DNA of 64,000 nucleotides from Streptomyces sp. NL15-2K (GCF_030551255.1 NZ_CP130630.1:7855501-7919500), one strand, 5' to 3'; positions 8,538-17,977 are shown, counted from the first letter of the stretch. A program made the numbers and translations. Notes: generated by a model not told the origin, from the sequence alone.

Positions 8538-10126
8538 TGAGGGGCATGCGGAGGACGCGGAGGATTCAGCGGATCGCCGTGACGGTGGTGCTCGCGGCCA
8601 CCCTGGCGGGAGGCGGGGTCGCCGTCGCGGACGACGGTACGGCAGCGGGGCCCGGCCTCGGCCGGATCGCCTACGCGGACGGGGCTCTGACCCTGGACCC
8701 GGCGGACGGCGCCCATGCGATCGAGGTCGGCAGCGCGGACGTGGCGGACGCCTCGGCGCCCGGGTGGGACACCACTGGCGTACCCGGGGGCGCTGTGGCC
8801 GGGGACACGCTGAAGTGGTCCCTGGCCGGGCTTGACGGTCCGGGTGACCTGAAGGTGTACGAGGAGGCGGCCGACGGCGCCGAGGACGCGCCGCTGTTCG
8901 ACAGCGCGGACAGCCTGCCGGACGAGCACGAGCTGCCGGTGGGCCAACGGGGCGAGACCCGCTGGGAGTTCAGCGAGAACGGTACATACCAGGTCATCTT
9001 CACTGCCCAGGCCACGGCGGCGGACGGGCGCGAGCTGTCCGTCGGGACCGTGTACACGGTGGTGGTCGGGGACACGGCGGAGGGGGAGAACACGGCAGAG
9101 GGGGAGGGCACGGCTCCGGATGAGCCGGTGGCCGAGGAGAGCCCCGCCGAGAAAACAGCCGAGGGGACGCGGACTCCGACGGCCGCCGGGAAGGCCGTGA
9201 CGGAGGTGGTCGAGGCCGAGCGGCGCACCGCCCGGGTCGCCACCGCGGCTGCCACCGACGTCGTCTCCGACAAGAAGGTCCTCGACGAGGGCCACGTCGA
9301 CTTCGCCGCCCGCGTCGTCGACGACAAGCTGCAGATCCACATCAAGGACGGCACGGTCTCGGGGAAGACCACCTGGCGGGAGCCCTCCTCCGTGGTCCTG
9401 CACGTCAAGCCCGCGGCGAAGAACACCCTCCCGGCGAGCGAGGAGTTCTCGTTCCTCGGAAAGGGCGGCGACCCTGTGTGGCTGCTCGACCAGGTGCAGC
9501 AGGAGGGGCTGCTGTGGCCCGGCTGGTCGACGGACAACATCGAGGCCGGGGCGACCGAGGGGGGTGTGGAGTTCTCACTCACCAAGGCCGACGGTCCAGG
9601 TACCTACGCGCTCTACACGTACGACGCGATGTCGGGCGCGAACGTCCTGTTCAACAGCAAGGACGGGGTGCCGGACGCCTTCGCCGTGCCCGCCGACACG
9701 CACGCGCACGGCGGATGGGCGTTCACCGAGGAAGGGACGTACCGGCTGACCTTCAGGATGAGCGGCACGCTGGCCGACGGCACGAAGGTCTCCGACACGG
9801 AGACGGTGGCGTTCGCGGTCGGCGACACCGACCCCGGCAAGGTGACGCCGGGGGACGGCTCCGGCAAGGGAACCTCCGGGACCGCCGGGTCCTCCGGTTC
9901 CTCTTCCCCGGGGTCCGCGGGGTCCTCGGATTCCTCGGGCACGGCAGGCTCCGCGTCCGACTCCGGCTCCACGGGCGGCAGTTCGGCCGACGACTCCAGC
10001 GACGGCACGATGGCCTCCACCGGCGCCGGCCAGGCCGTACTCCTGGGCTCGGCCGCCGCCGCCCTCACCGCCGTGGGCGCCGCGTCCTTCCTCGCCGCCC
10101 GGCGAAGGAGGACCGCGCGTGGCTGA
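8537..10126 (+). CDS. Surface protein with two anchored-repeat domains and MASTG sorting signal
   Basis: A 529-residue transporter-associated repeat protein (TIGR03773 type). Signal peptide about 1-32, a first divergent repeat (IAYADGALTLDPADG to VYTVVVGD), a Glu/Thr-rich linker, then a typical repeat from VLDEGHVDFAARVVDDK to VAFAVGD. The Gly/Ser-rich tail ends in MASTG, a hydrophobic stretch and RRRRTARG. The ATG overlaps the previous TGA by 1 nt, so translation is coupled to the receptor gene. Its second repeat is very like the repeat in the 5206-6921 protein, pointing to duplication within the operon. Expected location is the cell surface, working with the receptor. Confidence 0.85.
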   Translation: MRGMRRTRRIQRIAVTVVLAATLAGGGVAVADDGTAAGPGLGRIAYADGALTLDPADGAHAIEVGSADVADASAPGWDTTGVPGGAVAGDTLKWSLAGLDGPGDLKVYEEAADGAEDAPLFDSADSLPDEHELPVGQRGETRWEFSENGTYQVIFTAQATAADGRELSVGTVYTVVVGDTAEGENTAEGEGTAPDEPVAEESPAEKTAEGTRTPTAAGKAVTEVVEAERRTARVATAAATDVVSDKKVLDEGHVDFAARVVDDKLQIHIKDGTVSGKTTWREPSSVVLHVKPAAKNTLPASEEFSFLGKGGDPVWLLDQVQQEGLLWPGWSTDNIEAGATEGGVEFSLTKADGPGTYALYTYDAMSGANVLFNSKDGVPDAFAVPADTHAHGGWAFTEEGTYRLTFRMSGTLADGTKVSDTETVAFAVGDTDPGKVTPGDGSGKGTSGTAGSSGSSSPGSAGSSDSSGTAGSASDSGSTGGSSADDSSDGTMASTGAGQAVLLGSAAAALTAVGAASFLAARRRRTARG

Positions 10127-10862
10127 CAGATCGGACCCGCTGCTGCGGGTCACCGGCGCGACCGTCGTCCTCGGCGGCAGGACCGCCCTGGAGCGGGCCG
10201 ACCTGACCGTCGACGCGGGCGAGCTCGTCGGGCTCATCGGACCCAACGGCGCCGGGAAGACGACTCTCCTGCGGGCCGTCCTCGGGTTGGTGCCGCTGGG
10301 CGGGGGAGAGGTGGCCGTCGAGGGACGGACCGGTCGTAAGGCCGGGCAGCGCATCGGATACGTGCCGCAACGGCACGAGTTCGCCTGGGACTTCCCCATC
10401 GACATCGCGGGAGCGGTTCTCACCGGCCGCACCCGGCAGATGGGCTGGCTGCGCCGCCCGCGCGCGGCGGACCGGGCGGCGGTGGACGAGGCGCTGGAGC
10501 TGACCGGGCTCGCCGAACTGCGCCGGCGGCCCGTCGGTGAGCTGTCCGGCGGCCAGCGGCAGCGGGTCCTGGTGGCCCGCGCCCTGGCCGCCGGCCCGCG
10601 CATCCTGCTCCTGGACGAGCCGTTCACCGGAGTCGACGTACCCACCCAGGAGTTGCTGAACGAGCTGTTCGGCCGGCTGGCCGGGGAAGGCAGGGCGCTG
10701 CTGATGACCACCCACGACCTGGCGGCCGCCGCCCGCACCTGCCACCGGGTGGCGCTGATCAACCGCACGGTCGTCGCCGAGGGCGGCCCCGAACTCCTCG
10801 CCGATCCCGACAAGATGCTGCGGGCGTTCGGCCTGGACCGCGCGATCGGAGCCGTAGCGTGA
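10119..10862 (+). CDS. Anchored-repeat-type metal ABC transporter, ATP-binding subunit
   Basis: A 247-residue ABC ATPase of the ZnuC/MntB-like class. It shows Walker A GPNGAGKT near residue 45, Q-loop PQRHEFAWDFP, signature LSGGQRQRVLVARALA, Walker B ILLLDEP and the H-switch TTHDL. GTG at 10119 overlaps the end of the surface-protein gene by 8 nt and the next gene follows by a 4-nt overlap, so ATPase and permease are co-translated. By family and by its ZnuA-like partner it should energise zinc (or manganese) uptake. Confidence 0.9.
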   Translation: MADRSDPLLRVTGATVVLGGRTALERADLTVDAGELVGLIGPNGAGKTTLLRAVLGLVPLGGGEVAVEGRTGRKAGQRIGYVPQRHEFAWDFPIDIAGAVLTGRTRQMGWLRRPRAADRAAVDEALELTGLAELRRRPVGELSGGQRQRVLVARALAAGPRILLLDEPFTGVDVPTQELLNELFGRLAGEGRALLMTTHDLAAAARTCHRVALINRTVVAEGGPELLADPDKMLRAFGLDRAIGAVA

Positions 10863-11722
10863 TCGAGTTCCTCACGGACCCCTGGCACCTGCCCTTCATG
10901 CAGCGGGCGTTCGCCGTCGCCGCGGTCATCGGCCTGGTGTGCGCAGTGGTGGGCGTGTACGTCGTGCTGCGCGGCATGGCGTTCATCGGCGACGCGGTCG
11001 CCCACTCGGCCTTCCCCGGCGTCGCGCTCGCCTACGCCTTCGAGGGCAACCTCCTCCTCGGCGGCGCCGCGGCCGGCATCACGACGGCCGTGTTGATCGC
11101 CTTCGTCTCCCAGAACCGGCGGCTCAAGGAGGACACCGTCATCGGCGTCTTCTTCGCCTTCGCCTTCGGACTCGGCATCGTCCTGGTCTCCACGCGCGAC
11201 AGCTGGACGACCGACCTGTCCTCCTTCCTCTTCGGGCAGGTCCTCGCGGTCAGCGCGTCGGACGTGTGGTCCGTGGCCGCCATCGGTGCCGTACTCGTGC
11301 TCGTCGTGCTCGCGATCGGCAAGGAACTGGTCGCCGTCAGCCTGGACCGGGAGGCGGCACGTGCCGCGGGCCTGCCCGTGTTCCGGCTCGACCTGGCGCT
11401 CTACGTCGTCGTGACCACGACGATCGTGATGTCCCTGGAAGCGGTCGGCAACATCCTCGTCCTCGCCCTGCTCATCACTCCCGCGGCCGCCGCCCGCATG
11501 CTCACCGAACGGCTCTGGGCGATGACCTTGCTGGCGTCGCTCATCGGCTGCGCCGGAAGCGTCGCGGGCCTGTACGTCTCGTACACCTACGACCTGGCCG
11601 CGGGCGGCTCGGTGGTCGTGGTCCTCACCGGCCTGTTCGTCCTCACCTGGTGCCTGGCACCCCGTCACGGACTGCTCGCCAAGCGCATCCGGCGCCCGGA
11701 TCCCGCCCCCGCCGCACCGTGA
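10859..11722 (+). CDS. Anchored-repeat-type metal ABC transporter, permease subunit
   Basis: A 287-residue ABC-3 (ZnuB/MntC family) permease with about eight hydrophobic segments and the typical opening FMQRAFAVAAVIGLVCAVVG followed by GMAFIGDAVAHSAFPGVAL. GTG 10859 overlaps the ATPase stop. It is the last gene of the six-gene operon that starts at 4565. Zinc is the likeliest substrate because of the receptor motifs and the candidate Zur box; manganese cannot be excluded from sequence. Confidence 0.9.
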   Translation: MIEFLTDPWHLPFMQRAFAVAAVIGLVCAVVGVYVVLRGMAFIGDAVAHSAFPGVALAYAFEGNLLLGGAAAGITTAVLIAFVSQNRRLKEDTVIGVFFAFAFGLGIVLVSTRDSWTTDLSSFLFGQVLAVSASDVWSVAAIGAVLVLVVLAIGKELVAVSLDREAARAAGLPVFRLDLALYVVVTTTIVMSLEAVGNILVLALLITPAAAARMLTERLWAMTLLASLIGCAGSVAGLYVSYTYDLAAGGSVVVVLTGLFVLTWCLAPRHGLLAKRIRRPDPAPAAP

Positions 11723-11829
11723 GGGCCCGACCTGTACCGCTGGCTCCTGAGGAAGGCCACAGAGCTATGGGCCCGCACGTCACCTCCCCAACTCCCCTGC
11801 GATACAGGCACATTGAGGACTGTCTGCTC

Positions 11830-11876
11830 ACTTGAATCATCAAGTACCTTGCCCGTGCCGGTCGTTCGAACCGGCA
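11830..11876 (+). promoter_or_regulatory. Two dyads upstream of the LVIVD gene
   Basis: ACTTGAATCATCAAGT (11830-11845) is a perfect 6-4-6 palindrome and TGCCGGT/ACCGGCA (11856-11862/11870-11876) is a second dyad, both in the leader of the gene starting at 11917. They could be an operator and a leader hairpin. No regulator is recognised. Confidence 0.35.
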
Positions 11877-11916
11877 TGCGCCTCGGGGGACCTGACCAGT
11901 CCCGAGTGGAGGAACC

Positions 11917-13791
11917 ATGCACAACGGCCACAGACGGGCCGCCACCAGCCTTGTCACGGCGATCGCCCTCGCTGTCACCGGCCTCACCGGCACCGCGTAC
12001 GGACACGGCGTCCCCGCCGCGGACGACGGAGTCGACAACGGCGTCGCTCATGACCACGACCACCAGCACGGCGGCGAAGAGGGACACCTCCCGGCCACCG
12101 ACAACAACGTCCGCCTCGTCAGCAAGCTGAAGCTGCCGAACGTCACCGAAGGCAAGATCGCCGACGTCGGCGTCTACAAGGGCTACGCCTACCTCGCCTC
12201 CTGGGGCGGCGTGGGCTGCGACAACACCGGCGTCCACGTCGTCGACATCCGCAAGCCCAGCAAGCCGAAGGTCGCCGGCTTCATCCCGGCGCCGGCCGGC
12301 AGCGCTCCCGGCGAGGGCATACAGACCGTCCGCCTGTCCACGCCCGCCTTCACCGGCGACGTCCTCGTCAGCAACAACGAGGTCTGCGGCGAGGGCGGTG
12401 CCGGCGGCATGAACCTCTACGACGTCACCGATCCCGCCGAGCCCAAGGTGCTGGCCGAGGGCGTCGGCGACTTCACGCTGGGCGGCGAGCAGTCCGAGAA
12501 GGCCAACGACATCCACAGCGTCTTCGCCTGGGACGCCGGCGACAAGGCGTACGCCGTGATCGTCGACAACCTGGAAGCCGTCAACACCGACATCATGGAC
12601 ATCACCGACCCGGCGAAGCCGCGACTCGTCGCGGAGTACGACCTGTCGGAGACGTTCCCGCAGATCGTGCAGGCGGCGCCGGAGAACCTCAAGGAGATCT
12701 TCCTCCACGACATGGTGGTCAAGAAGATCCGCGGCCGTCAGGTGCTGCTGGCCTCGTACTGGGACGGCGGGTACATCGCCGTCGACGTGACCGACCCGAA
12801 GAACATCACGTACCTCGGCGACACCGATTTCACCGACCCCGATCCCGAGGCGGCCGAGAGCGGACTCGACGTGGCTCCCGAAGGCAACGCCCACCAGGCC
12901 GAGTTCACCGGCGACAACCGCTACGTCATCGCCGCCGACGAGGACTTCGCCCCGTACCAGGTCACGGCCCGCAACACCGACGACGACACCACCGTCAACG
13001 CCTCGCAGGGCATCCCCCTGGAAGAGGGCGAGACGATCAGCGGCGGTACGACCTATGTCGGCCTCGCCTGCAACGGCGGCCCGGCCGTCCCGGCGGGCGA
13101 CCCCGCCGCCGTGGACATCGCCGTCGTCGAACGCGGCTCCCACGTCCAGGGCGGCGTGTGCACCTACACCGAGAAGGCCGCCAACATCGAGGCCGCGGGC
13201 GGCTACGACGGGATCCTCGTCGTCAACCGCACCGGCACCGACGCCTGCGACAGCCAGGTCGGCATGACGATCGAGGGCACGCTCCCCACCTTCGGTGTCG
13301 CGCCGCGCGGCCAGGGCTTCGCCGTCTTCGACCAGCCCTACAGCAACGACGACTGCCTCGCCGGCACGGGCCCGGCCACCCTGCCGGTGGACATCGGCAC
13401 CAAGGGCGACCGGCTCACGTTCGCCTCCTCCTTCGACGGCTGGGGCTACGCGCACCTGTACCGCAACGAGCGCGGAAAGATGACCGAGCTGGACACCTAC
13501 GCCATCGACGAGGCCCACGACCCCGAGTACGCCTCCGGCTTCGGCGACCTGTCCATCCACGAGGTCGCCACCTCCCAGGTGCGGCCCGACCTCGCGTACT
13601 TCTCCTACTACGCGGGCGGCTTCCGCGTCGCGAAGATCAAGCACGACAAGCTCGTCGAGGTCGGTCGCTTCATCGACGAGGACGGCAGCAACTTCTGGGG
13701 CGTCCAGGCCTTCAACCACTTCGGAAAGGAGTACGTCGCCGCATCCGACCGCGACTACGGGCTCTACATCTTCCAGTACACCGGCCGCTGA
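11917..13791 (+). CDS. Secreted LVIVD-repeat protein with PA-domain insert and His-rich N-terminus
   Basis: A 624-residue exported protein. A signal peptide (about 1-27) is followed by the metal-binding-looking stretch HDHDHQHGGEEGH. The body has LVIVD/beta-propeller repeats, seen as GVHVVDIRKPSKPKV, GMNLYDVTDPAEPKV, NTDIMDITDPAKPRL and GYIAVDVTDPKNITY. Around residues 370-480 there is a protease-associated (PA) domain with paired Cys segments, and the C-terminal part resumes the propeller. The enzymatic role, if any, is unknown; such proteins are often surface binding proteins. It follows the zinc transporter operon and the His-rich start suggests a metal link, which is inference. It ends just before a strong terminator shared with the convergent DUF305 gene. 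Confidence 0.75.
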   Translation: MHNGHRRAATSLVTAIALAVTGLTGTAYGHGVPAADDGVDNGVAHDHDHQHGGEEGHLPATDNNVRLVSKLKLPNVTEGKIADVGVYKGYAYLASWGGVGCDNTGVHVVDIRKPSKPKVAGFIPAPAGSAPGEGIQTVRLSTPAFTGDVLVSNNEVCGEGGAGGMNLYDVTDPAEPKVLAEGVGDFTLGGEQSEKANDIHSVFAWDAGDKAYAVIVDNLEAVNTDIMDITDPAKPRLVAEYDLSETFPQIVQAAPENLKEIFLHDMVVKKIRGRQVLLASYWDGGYIAVDVTDPKNITYLGDTDFTDPDPEAAESGLDVAPEGNAHQAEFTGDNRYVIAADEDFAPYQVTARNTDDDTTVNASQGIPLEEGETISGGTTYVGLACNGGPAVPAGDPAAVDIAVVERGSHVQGGVCTYTEKAANIEAAGGYDGILVVNRTGTDACDSQVGMTIEGTLPTFGVAPRGQGFAVFDQPYSNDDCLAGTGPATLPVDIGTKGDRLTFASSFDGWGYAHLYRNERGKMTELDTYAIDEAHDPEYASGFGDLSIHEVATSQVRPDLAYFSYYAGGFRVAKIKHDKLVEVGRFIDEDGSNFWGVQAFNHFGKEYVAASDRDYGLYIFQYTGR

Positions 13792-13811
13792 ACACCGATG
13801 TGACGCGGAAC

Positions 13812-13847
13812 GGGCCCCGGAGCCGATTCACCTCGGCTCCGGGGCCC
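13812..13847. terminator. Bidirectional terminator hairpin
   Basis: GGGCCCCGGAGCCGA (13812-13826) pairs perfectly with TCGGCTCCGGGGCCC (13833-13847) around a 6-nt loop. It lies between the convergent LVIVD and DUF305 genes and can serve both. Confidence 0.8.
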
Positions 13848-13872
13848 ACCGACGGGCGCCCGTCGACGGGGA

Positions 13873-14538
13873 TCAGAGCCGGTCGAGGATGCTCCGGAGC
13901 TGCGTGACCTCGGCCGACTGGCCCTTGACGATGTCGCCGGCCATCTTCACGGCGTCGGCGTTCTTGCCGTTCTTCTGCTCGTCCTTGGCCATGGTGATCG
14001 CCCCGTTGTGGTGGTCGATCATCATGTCGGCGAACATCTTGTCGAACTCGGTGCCCTTCATGGCCTTGAGTTCCTCCATGTCCGCGTCGGACATCATGCC
14101 GTCACCGCCGCCGTGGCCGCCGTGGTCCATGCCGGGCATGGACTCCGTCGCGGTCGGCTGCTTCCAGGACTCCAGCCAGCCCTTCATCGTCTTGATCTCG
14201 GGGTCCTGGGCCTTCTCGATCTTCCCGGCGAGGTCCTTGACCTCCGCGTCCGAGGCGCGTCCGTCGGCCAGCCGGGCCATCTCCAGGGCCTGCTCGTGGT
14301 GCGGGATCATCATCTGGGCGAAGGTGACGTCCGCGTCGCTGAAGCTCGCGGATCCGGCCTCGGCGGACGCCGACGCCGACGCGGACGCCGACTCCGAGTC
14401 GCTGCCGCTGCCGTGGTCCATGCCGCTCATGTCGTCGCCACCGCAGGCGGCGAGGAGCAGAGCGCCGACGGCGACAGCGCCCACGGCGGCGGCGCGGCGG
14501 GCGGACTTGCGGCGCGGGGCACGCGTGAAGGAAGTCAT
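13873..14538 (-). CDS. DUF305 (CopM-type) lipoprotein
   Basis: A 221-residue DUF305 lipoprotein. It has a signal with lipobox LLLAAC (Cys32), a Ser/Ala-rich spacer, then the two halves of the ferritin-like DUF305 fold with MMIPHHEQALEMA and, later, MMIDHHNGAITMAKDE. A Met/His-rich insert (SMPGMDHGGHGGGDGMM) and the early MSGMDHG look like copper- or silver-binding motifs. CopM-like relatives bind copper outside the membrane. It is downstream of a DUF6153 gene on the same strand (94-nt gap), a pairing common in Streptomyces, so the two are probably one unit. Confidence 0.85.
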   Translation of the reverse strand: MTSFTRAPRRKSARRAAAVGAVAVGALLLAACGGDDMSGMDHGSGSDSESASASASASAEAGSASFSDADVTFAQMMIPHHEQALEMARLADGRASDAEVKDLAGKIEKAQDPEIKTMKGWLESWKQPTATESMPGMDHGGHGGGDGMMSDADMEELKAMKGTEFDKMFADMMIDHHNGAITMAKDEQKNGKNADAVKMAGDIVKGQSAEVTQLRSILDRL

Positions 14539-14632
14539 GGTCGATTCACCTCATGTGTCGGTTCTTTGGCTGTACGGGCGTACGCGAAGCCGCGGGATCG
14601 CGCGTGGTGCGCGCCCGCGAGAACGGTTCGGC

Positions 14633-15094
14633 CTACAGCCGCAGAACTGACAAACGGGTGAGATCGGGTCCGCGTGGCGGGGGGCTGGGCCGCAGTACGG
14701 CGGCAACCTGCGCCAGAAGCTCCGCCGGCCGTTCCCCGTACCGGGCGAACGCCGACCTGAGGAGCGCGGCGAGCACCCACGCGCCGAACAGGACCGCCAG
14801 ACACAGCGAGAGCATGTCCATGGCCGCGCCGGGCTCATGGCTGGACGACGGGTCCCGGGGATCCGTCGTGTGACTGCTCATGCCCGCCTCGGTGTCGGCC
14901 GGGGAGCTCATGGGGGTGTGGTCCGCGGCGGTCGCGTCCATCGCCGTGGCGTGGGACGCGGTGTTCGTGGCGGAGTCGTGCGAGCTGTCCGGGTGTCCCA
15001 GGGTGTGCATCGTGAAGACGCCGAGGGCGAGGACCACGACGAGCAGCAGGTGCCCGAGGGCGCCTCCTGTGCGTACGTGCCTGCTCGCCGTCAC
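14633..15094 (-). CDS. DUF6153 family membrane protein
   Basis: A 153-residue protein with one hydrophobic segment near the N-terminus (GHLLLVVVLALGVFTMHTLG), a His/Ser/Met/Asp-rich extracytoplasmic loop, and a second hydrophobic segment (DMLSLCLAVLFGAWVLAALL) before a basic cytoplasmic tail. This layout is that of DUF6153 proteins, function unknown. GTG at 15094 is chosen over the longer open frame because AAGGACGGG lies just upstream and the upstream residues are low-complexity Arg/Gly. Located directly upstream of the DUF305 lipoprotein, so a shared role in extracytoplasmic metal handling is likely but unproven. Confidence 0.7.
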   Translation of the reverse strand: MTASRHVRTGGALGHLLLVVVLALGVFTMHTLGHPDSSHDSATNTASHATAMDATAADHTPMSSPADTEAGMSSHTTDPRDPSSSHEPGAAMDMLSLCLAVLFGAWVLAALLRSAFARYGERPAELLAQVAAVLRPSPPPRGPDLTRLSVLRL

Positions 15095-15223
15095 TCCGGT
15101 TCCCGTCCTTCGCCGTTGTGGATCTGCTCTCCGAGAGTACCCAAGGGGTGCGGGCCGCGCCGCGGAAGGGATGCGTCTGCCGGCCCCTGTCGGTCCGCCG
15201 GTGCGGCTGTCATGCCGGTCGAC

Positions 15224-15270
15224 GCCGGTGGTCCGCCAGGGCCCTGTACGGGACCTGGCGGACCACCGGC
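15224..15270 (-). terminator. Terminator of the MFS gene
   Basis: A perfect 17-bp stem (GCCGGTGGTCCGCCAGG at 15224-15240 with its complement at 15254-15270) with a 13-nt loop lies about 40 nt past the MFS stop at 15308. Confidence 0.75.
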
Positions 15271-15307
15271 CGGACATCGCCGCACCTCGGTTCGGCAGCC
15301 CATGCGC

Positions 15308-16771
15308 TCAGACGCCGATCTGCTCGCCCGGTGCCGTCCGCTCGGGCTGCTCCCGGCGGGCGGCGGCCGCGGACTTCTCGGAGCGCATCACCAGGAGGGT
15401 GGTGAGTCCGCCGATCGCGGCGATGACCGCGGCCGCGGTGAACGCCGAGCTGAAGCCGTCGGTCAGGGCGGGCAGGTCACCGAGCCGCCCGGCGCCCTGC
15501 GAGGTGGCCAGGGCGGTGAGCGCGGCCAGTCCGAGGGCCGAGCCGATCTGGTAGGTGGTGTTGACGATTCCGGAGGCCAGGCCGGCCTGCTCGGCCGGGG
15601 CTCCGGACATGGCGGCCATCATCGCCGGGATGTAGGCCAGCGACATGCCGAGCGCGGCGACCAGCGAGGCGGGCAGTACGTCGACCACGAAGGAGCCGCT
15701 CGGCTCCACGGCTGACAGCCACACCAGGCCGAGGGCGAGGACGAGGAGCCCGCCGCCGATCAGTGGCCCGGCGCCGAACCGGGCCAGCAGTCGTGCGGTG
15801 ATCGCGGTCATGAAGACCATGAGCAGCACGGTCATCGGCAGCAGTGCGGCGCCCGAGGCGAACGCCCCGTAGCCGAGGACCTGCTGGAGGTAGAGGTTGA
15901 GGAAGTACCACATCGGGATCCATGCGGCCCCCAGCAGCGTCATGGCCAGGTTGGCCGAGCCGAGCCGCGGTACGCGCCAGATGCCGAGCGGCATCAGCGG
16001 CTGCCGCACGGTCCGCTGGATGACGAAGAACAGGGCCAGCAGGCCGGCGGCGCCGAGGAGTTCCAGCACGGTCTGTGTGGCTCCCCAGCCGGTCTCCGGG
16101 GCGCGTACGACGGCGAAGACGGCGAGGGCGAGACCCGCGGTGACCGCGGCGGCGCCGAGTACGTCGATGGCGCCGCGGCGCGGGGCGACCGCCGGCAGCA
16201 GCCTCGTGGCCGCGAGAGTGGCGGCGCCGATCGGGACGTAGATGATGAACACCCAGGGCCAGCTGAGCCACTCGGTGAAGACGCCGCCGAGGAAGACGCC
16301 GGCGGTGCCGCCCGCGGGGGCCGCGGCGCCGTAGAGGGCCATGGCCTTGCCGAGTTCCTTCGGGTCGTGCGCGAACAGGGTCATCAGCAGGGTCATCGCG
16401 GCCGGGGCGATGAGCGCCCCGCCGACGCCTTGCACGGCGCGGCCGGCGACCTCCACCCACGCGGTCTGGGCGGCCGCCGCGACGATCGATCCGCCGATCA
16501 GCACGGTCCAGCCCGCGGTGAACACCCGGCGGGCGCCGAGCAGGTCGGACAGGCGTCCGCCGAGCAGCAGCAGGCCGCCGAAGGCGATGACGTAGGCGTT
16601 GAAGCCCACTGCAGCTCGCCCTGCGAGAAGCCGAGGTCCTTCTGCATCTCGGGGAGCGCGACCCCGATGATCGAGGTGCGCATGATCACCATGAACTGGG
16701 CGGTGGCGAGCACGGCGAGCGCCCACCAGCGCCGGGGGTTGACGATTGTCTCGCCGAAGCAATTCGGTCAT
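15308..16771 (-). pseudogene. DHA2-type MFS drug transporter with two N-terminal frameshifts
   Basis: The frame encodes a 487-residue MFS pump of the EmrB/QacA type from GFNAYVIAFGGLLLLGGRLS onward, with RAVQGVGGALIAPAA and many membrane helices. Between the start and that point the frame is wrong. The real first helix (WALAVLATAQFMVIMRTSI, then GVALPEMQKDLGFSQGELQW) is read one base shifted. Frame is lost near 16731-16740 in a C-run and regained near 16601-16610, where one base seems missing from TGGGTCTTC. The two indels compensate, so the frame stays open but lacks helix 1. In the shifted frame the family aspartate (MDTSI) is Arg (MRTSI). It may be a dying gene or contain two sequence errors. 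No regulator gene adjoins it. Confidence 0.7.
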
Positions 16772-16843
16772 GTGCCTGGCGCGTTAACGCGCTGTTGCGC
16801 GGGAGTTGGCGGATCAAGGTCTGCAGGCCGCTAGGATCACGGC

Positions 16844-17326
16844 ATGATCACGGCTTGGTCATCCCCGCGCATGGTGCGGGCCCGTTTGTCCGCGGGTCCG
16901 TGGCTTCGCGTGCTGGCCATGGCCGTGCTGCTGTTCGGCGTCGTGTTCACGCACGGACTGCACGGAGAGAGCGTCAAGGGACATCTGGCGACCAGCGCCG
17001 CGGCGCCCGCGCTTGTGTCGCCCGTGCACGTGTCGCCCGTGCACGTGTCGCTCCAAGAGGCTCACGGCGTCACCGACACGGAGGCTCTGTCCCGGCCCGC
17101 CGCGATGGGCGCGCCGCACGAAGGTCACGGCCCGTCGCATCCGAGTGAGCACTGTCTGTCCGGCCAGCCGCCACAGGGACCGGTGGTGACACCGCCCTGC
17201 TTCGCTGCGGCGGTCAGCGAATCGGCCGCTGTCGGGCGAGCCTCGGTCAAGCGTGGCCCCGATGACTCCGTGCTCTTGGCCGCGCCGTCCGCGTCATTGA
17301 GATTGTCCGTGGTTCAGCAGGTCTAG
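16844..17326 (+). CDS. Small membrane-anchored protein with His-rich exterior
   Basis: A 160-residue protein of no recognised family. One N-terminal hydrophobic segment (WLRVLAMAVLLFGVVFTHGL) is followed by a His/Ser/Pro-rich region with the repeat SPVHVSPVHVS, EGHGPSHPSEHC and a second Cys. The overall layout resembles the DUF6153 neighbour. It is divergent from the MFS gene with a 72-nt gap. Extracytoplasmic metal binding is a guess from composition only. Confidence 0.5.
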   Translation: MITAWSSPRMVRARLSAGPWLRVLAMAVLLFGVVFTHGLHGESVKGHLATSAAAPALVSPVHVSPVHVSLQEAHGVTDTEALSRPAAMGAPHEGHGPSHPSEHCLSGQPPQGPVVTPPCFAAAVSESAAVGRASVKRGPDDSVLLAAPSASLRLSVVQQV

Positions 17327-17545
17327 AAGCCGCCGTCCTCCGCTCCCGGCTGTTCCAGCCGGCCCGGCTCAACGGGCGATGAGAACGGTTCGCCGCTCGC
17401 GCGACGACCACGGGGTCCCGCACATCTGACGGGGACCTGACTCTCCCTCGTCGATGCCGTCCCACCCCCCACCCATGCCTGCCGCTGTCCTCCGTCATGG
17501 CCGCCGCCGCCGTGGCCGAGGAGCCGGCGGTCGCACGGAGGACCT

Positions 17546-17977
17546 GTGCCGTCTCACTTCCGTATGCCCACGCACGCCCTGCGGGCCTTGGCCGACCCGC
17601 GCCGGCCGCGTCCATTCGACGCTCTGCTGCGGGCCGTCCTGCTGATGGCGATCGGCCTGTGCGCCCTCGTCCACGGCCCGTCCGAAGAGACGGACCGGCC
17701 GGCACCCGCCGTCCCCGCGGCGGTGGCATCGGTGGCGGGCGAGGGGGTGCCCCACGGACCGCACCGCCACCACCAGGGCGAGGAGTGCGCCCTGGACGGA
17801 GCCGTCCGTACGACCGCCCAGGCTGCTCAACAGCCGCCTGCCGACGCCGCGGCGATGGCCCTCGTCGGTGTCCTCCCGTTGCCGGCAGGGCCGCCCGCAC
17901 ACCGCCGTCCGTACCGGTTCCGCAGACGGCACACGGGCAGAACGGCGCTCGTCCGCACCTCCCGGTGGCGCATCTAG
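17546..17977 (+). CDS. Small His-rich membrane protein
   Basis: A 143-residue protein of unknown family. GTG 17546 follows a GGAGGA ribosome-binding site at 17537-17542, which decides the start. There is one hydrophobic stretch ([19 protein letters not shown]), then [12 protein letters not shown], a short hydrophobic patch and an Arg-rich C-terminus. Together with the preceding gene it looks like a pair of small metal-associated membrane proteins, but only composition supports this. Confidence 0.45.
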   Translation: MPSHFRMPTHALRALADPRRPRPFDALLRAVLLMAIGLCALVHGPSEETDRPAPAVPAAVASVAGEGVPHGPHRHHQGEECALDGAVRTTAQAAQQPPADAAAMALVGVLPLPAGPPAHRRPYRFRRRHTGRTALVRTSRWRI

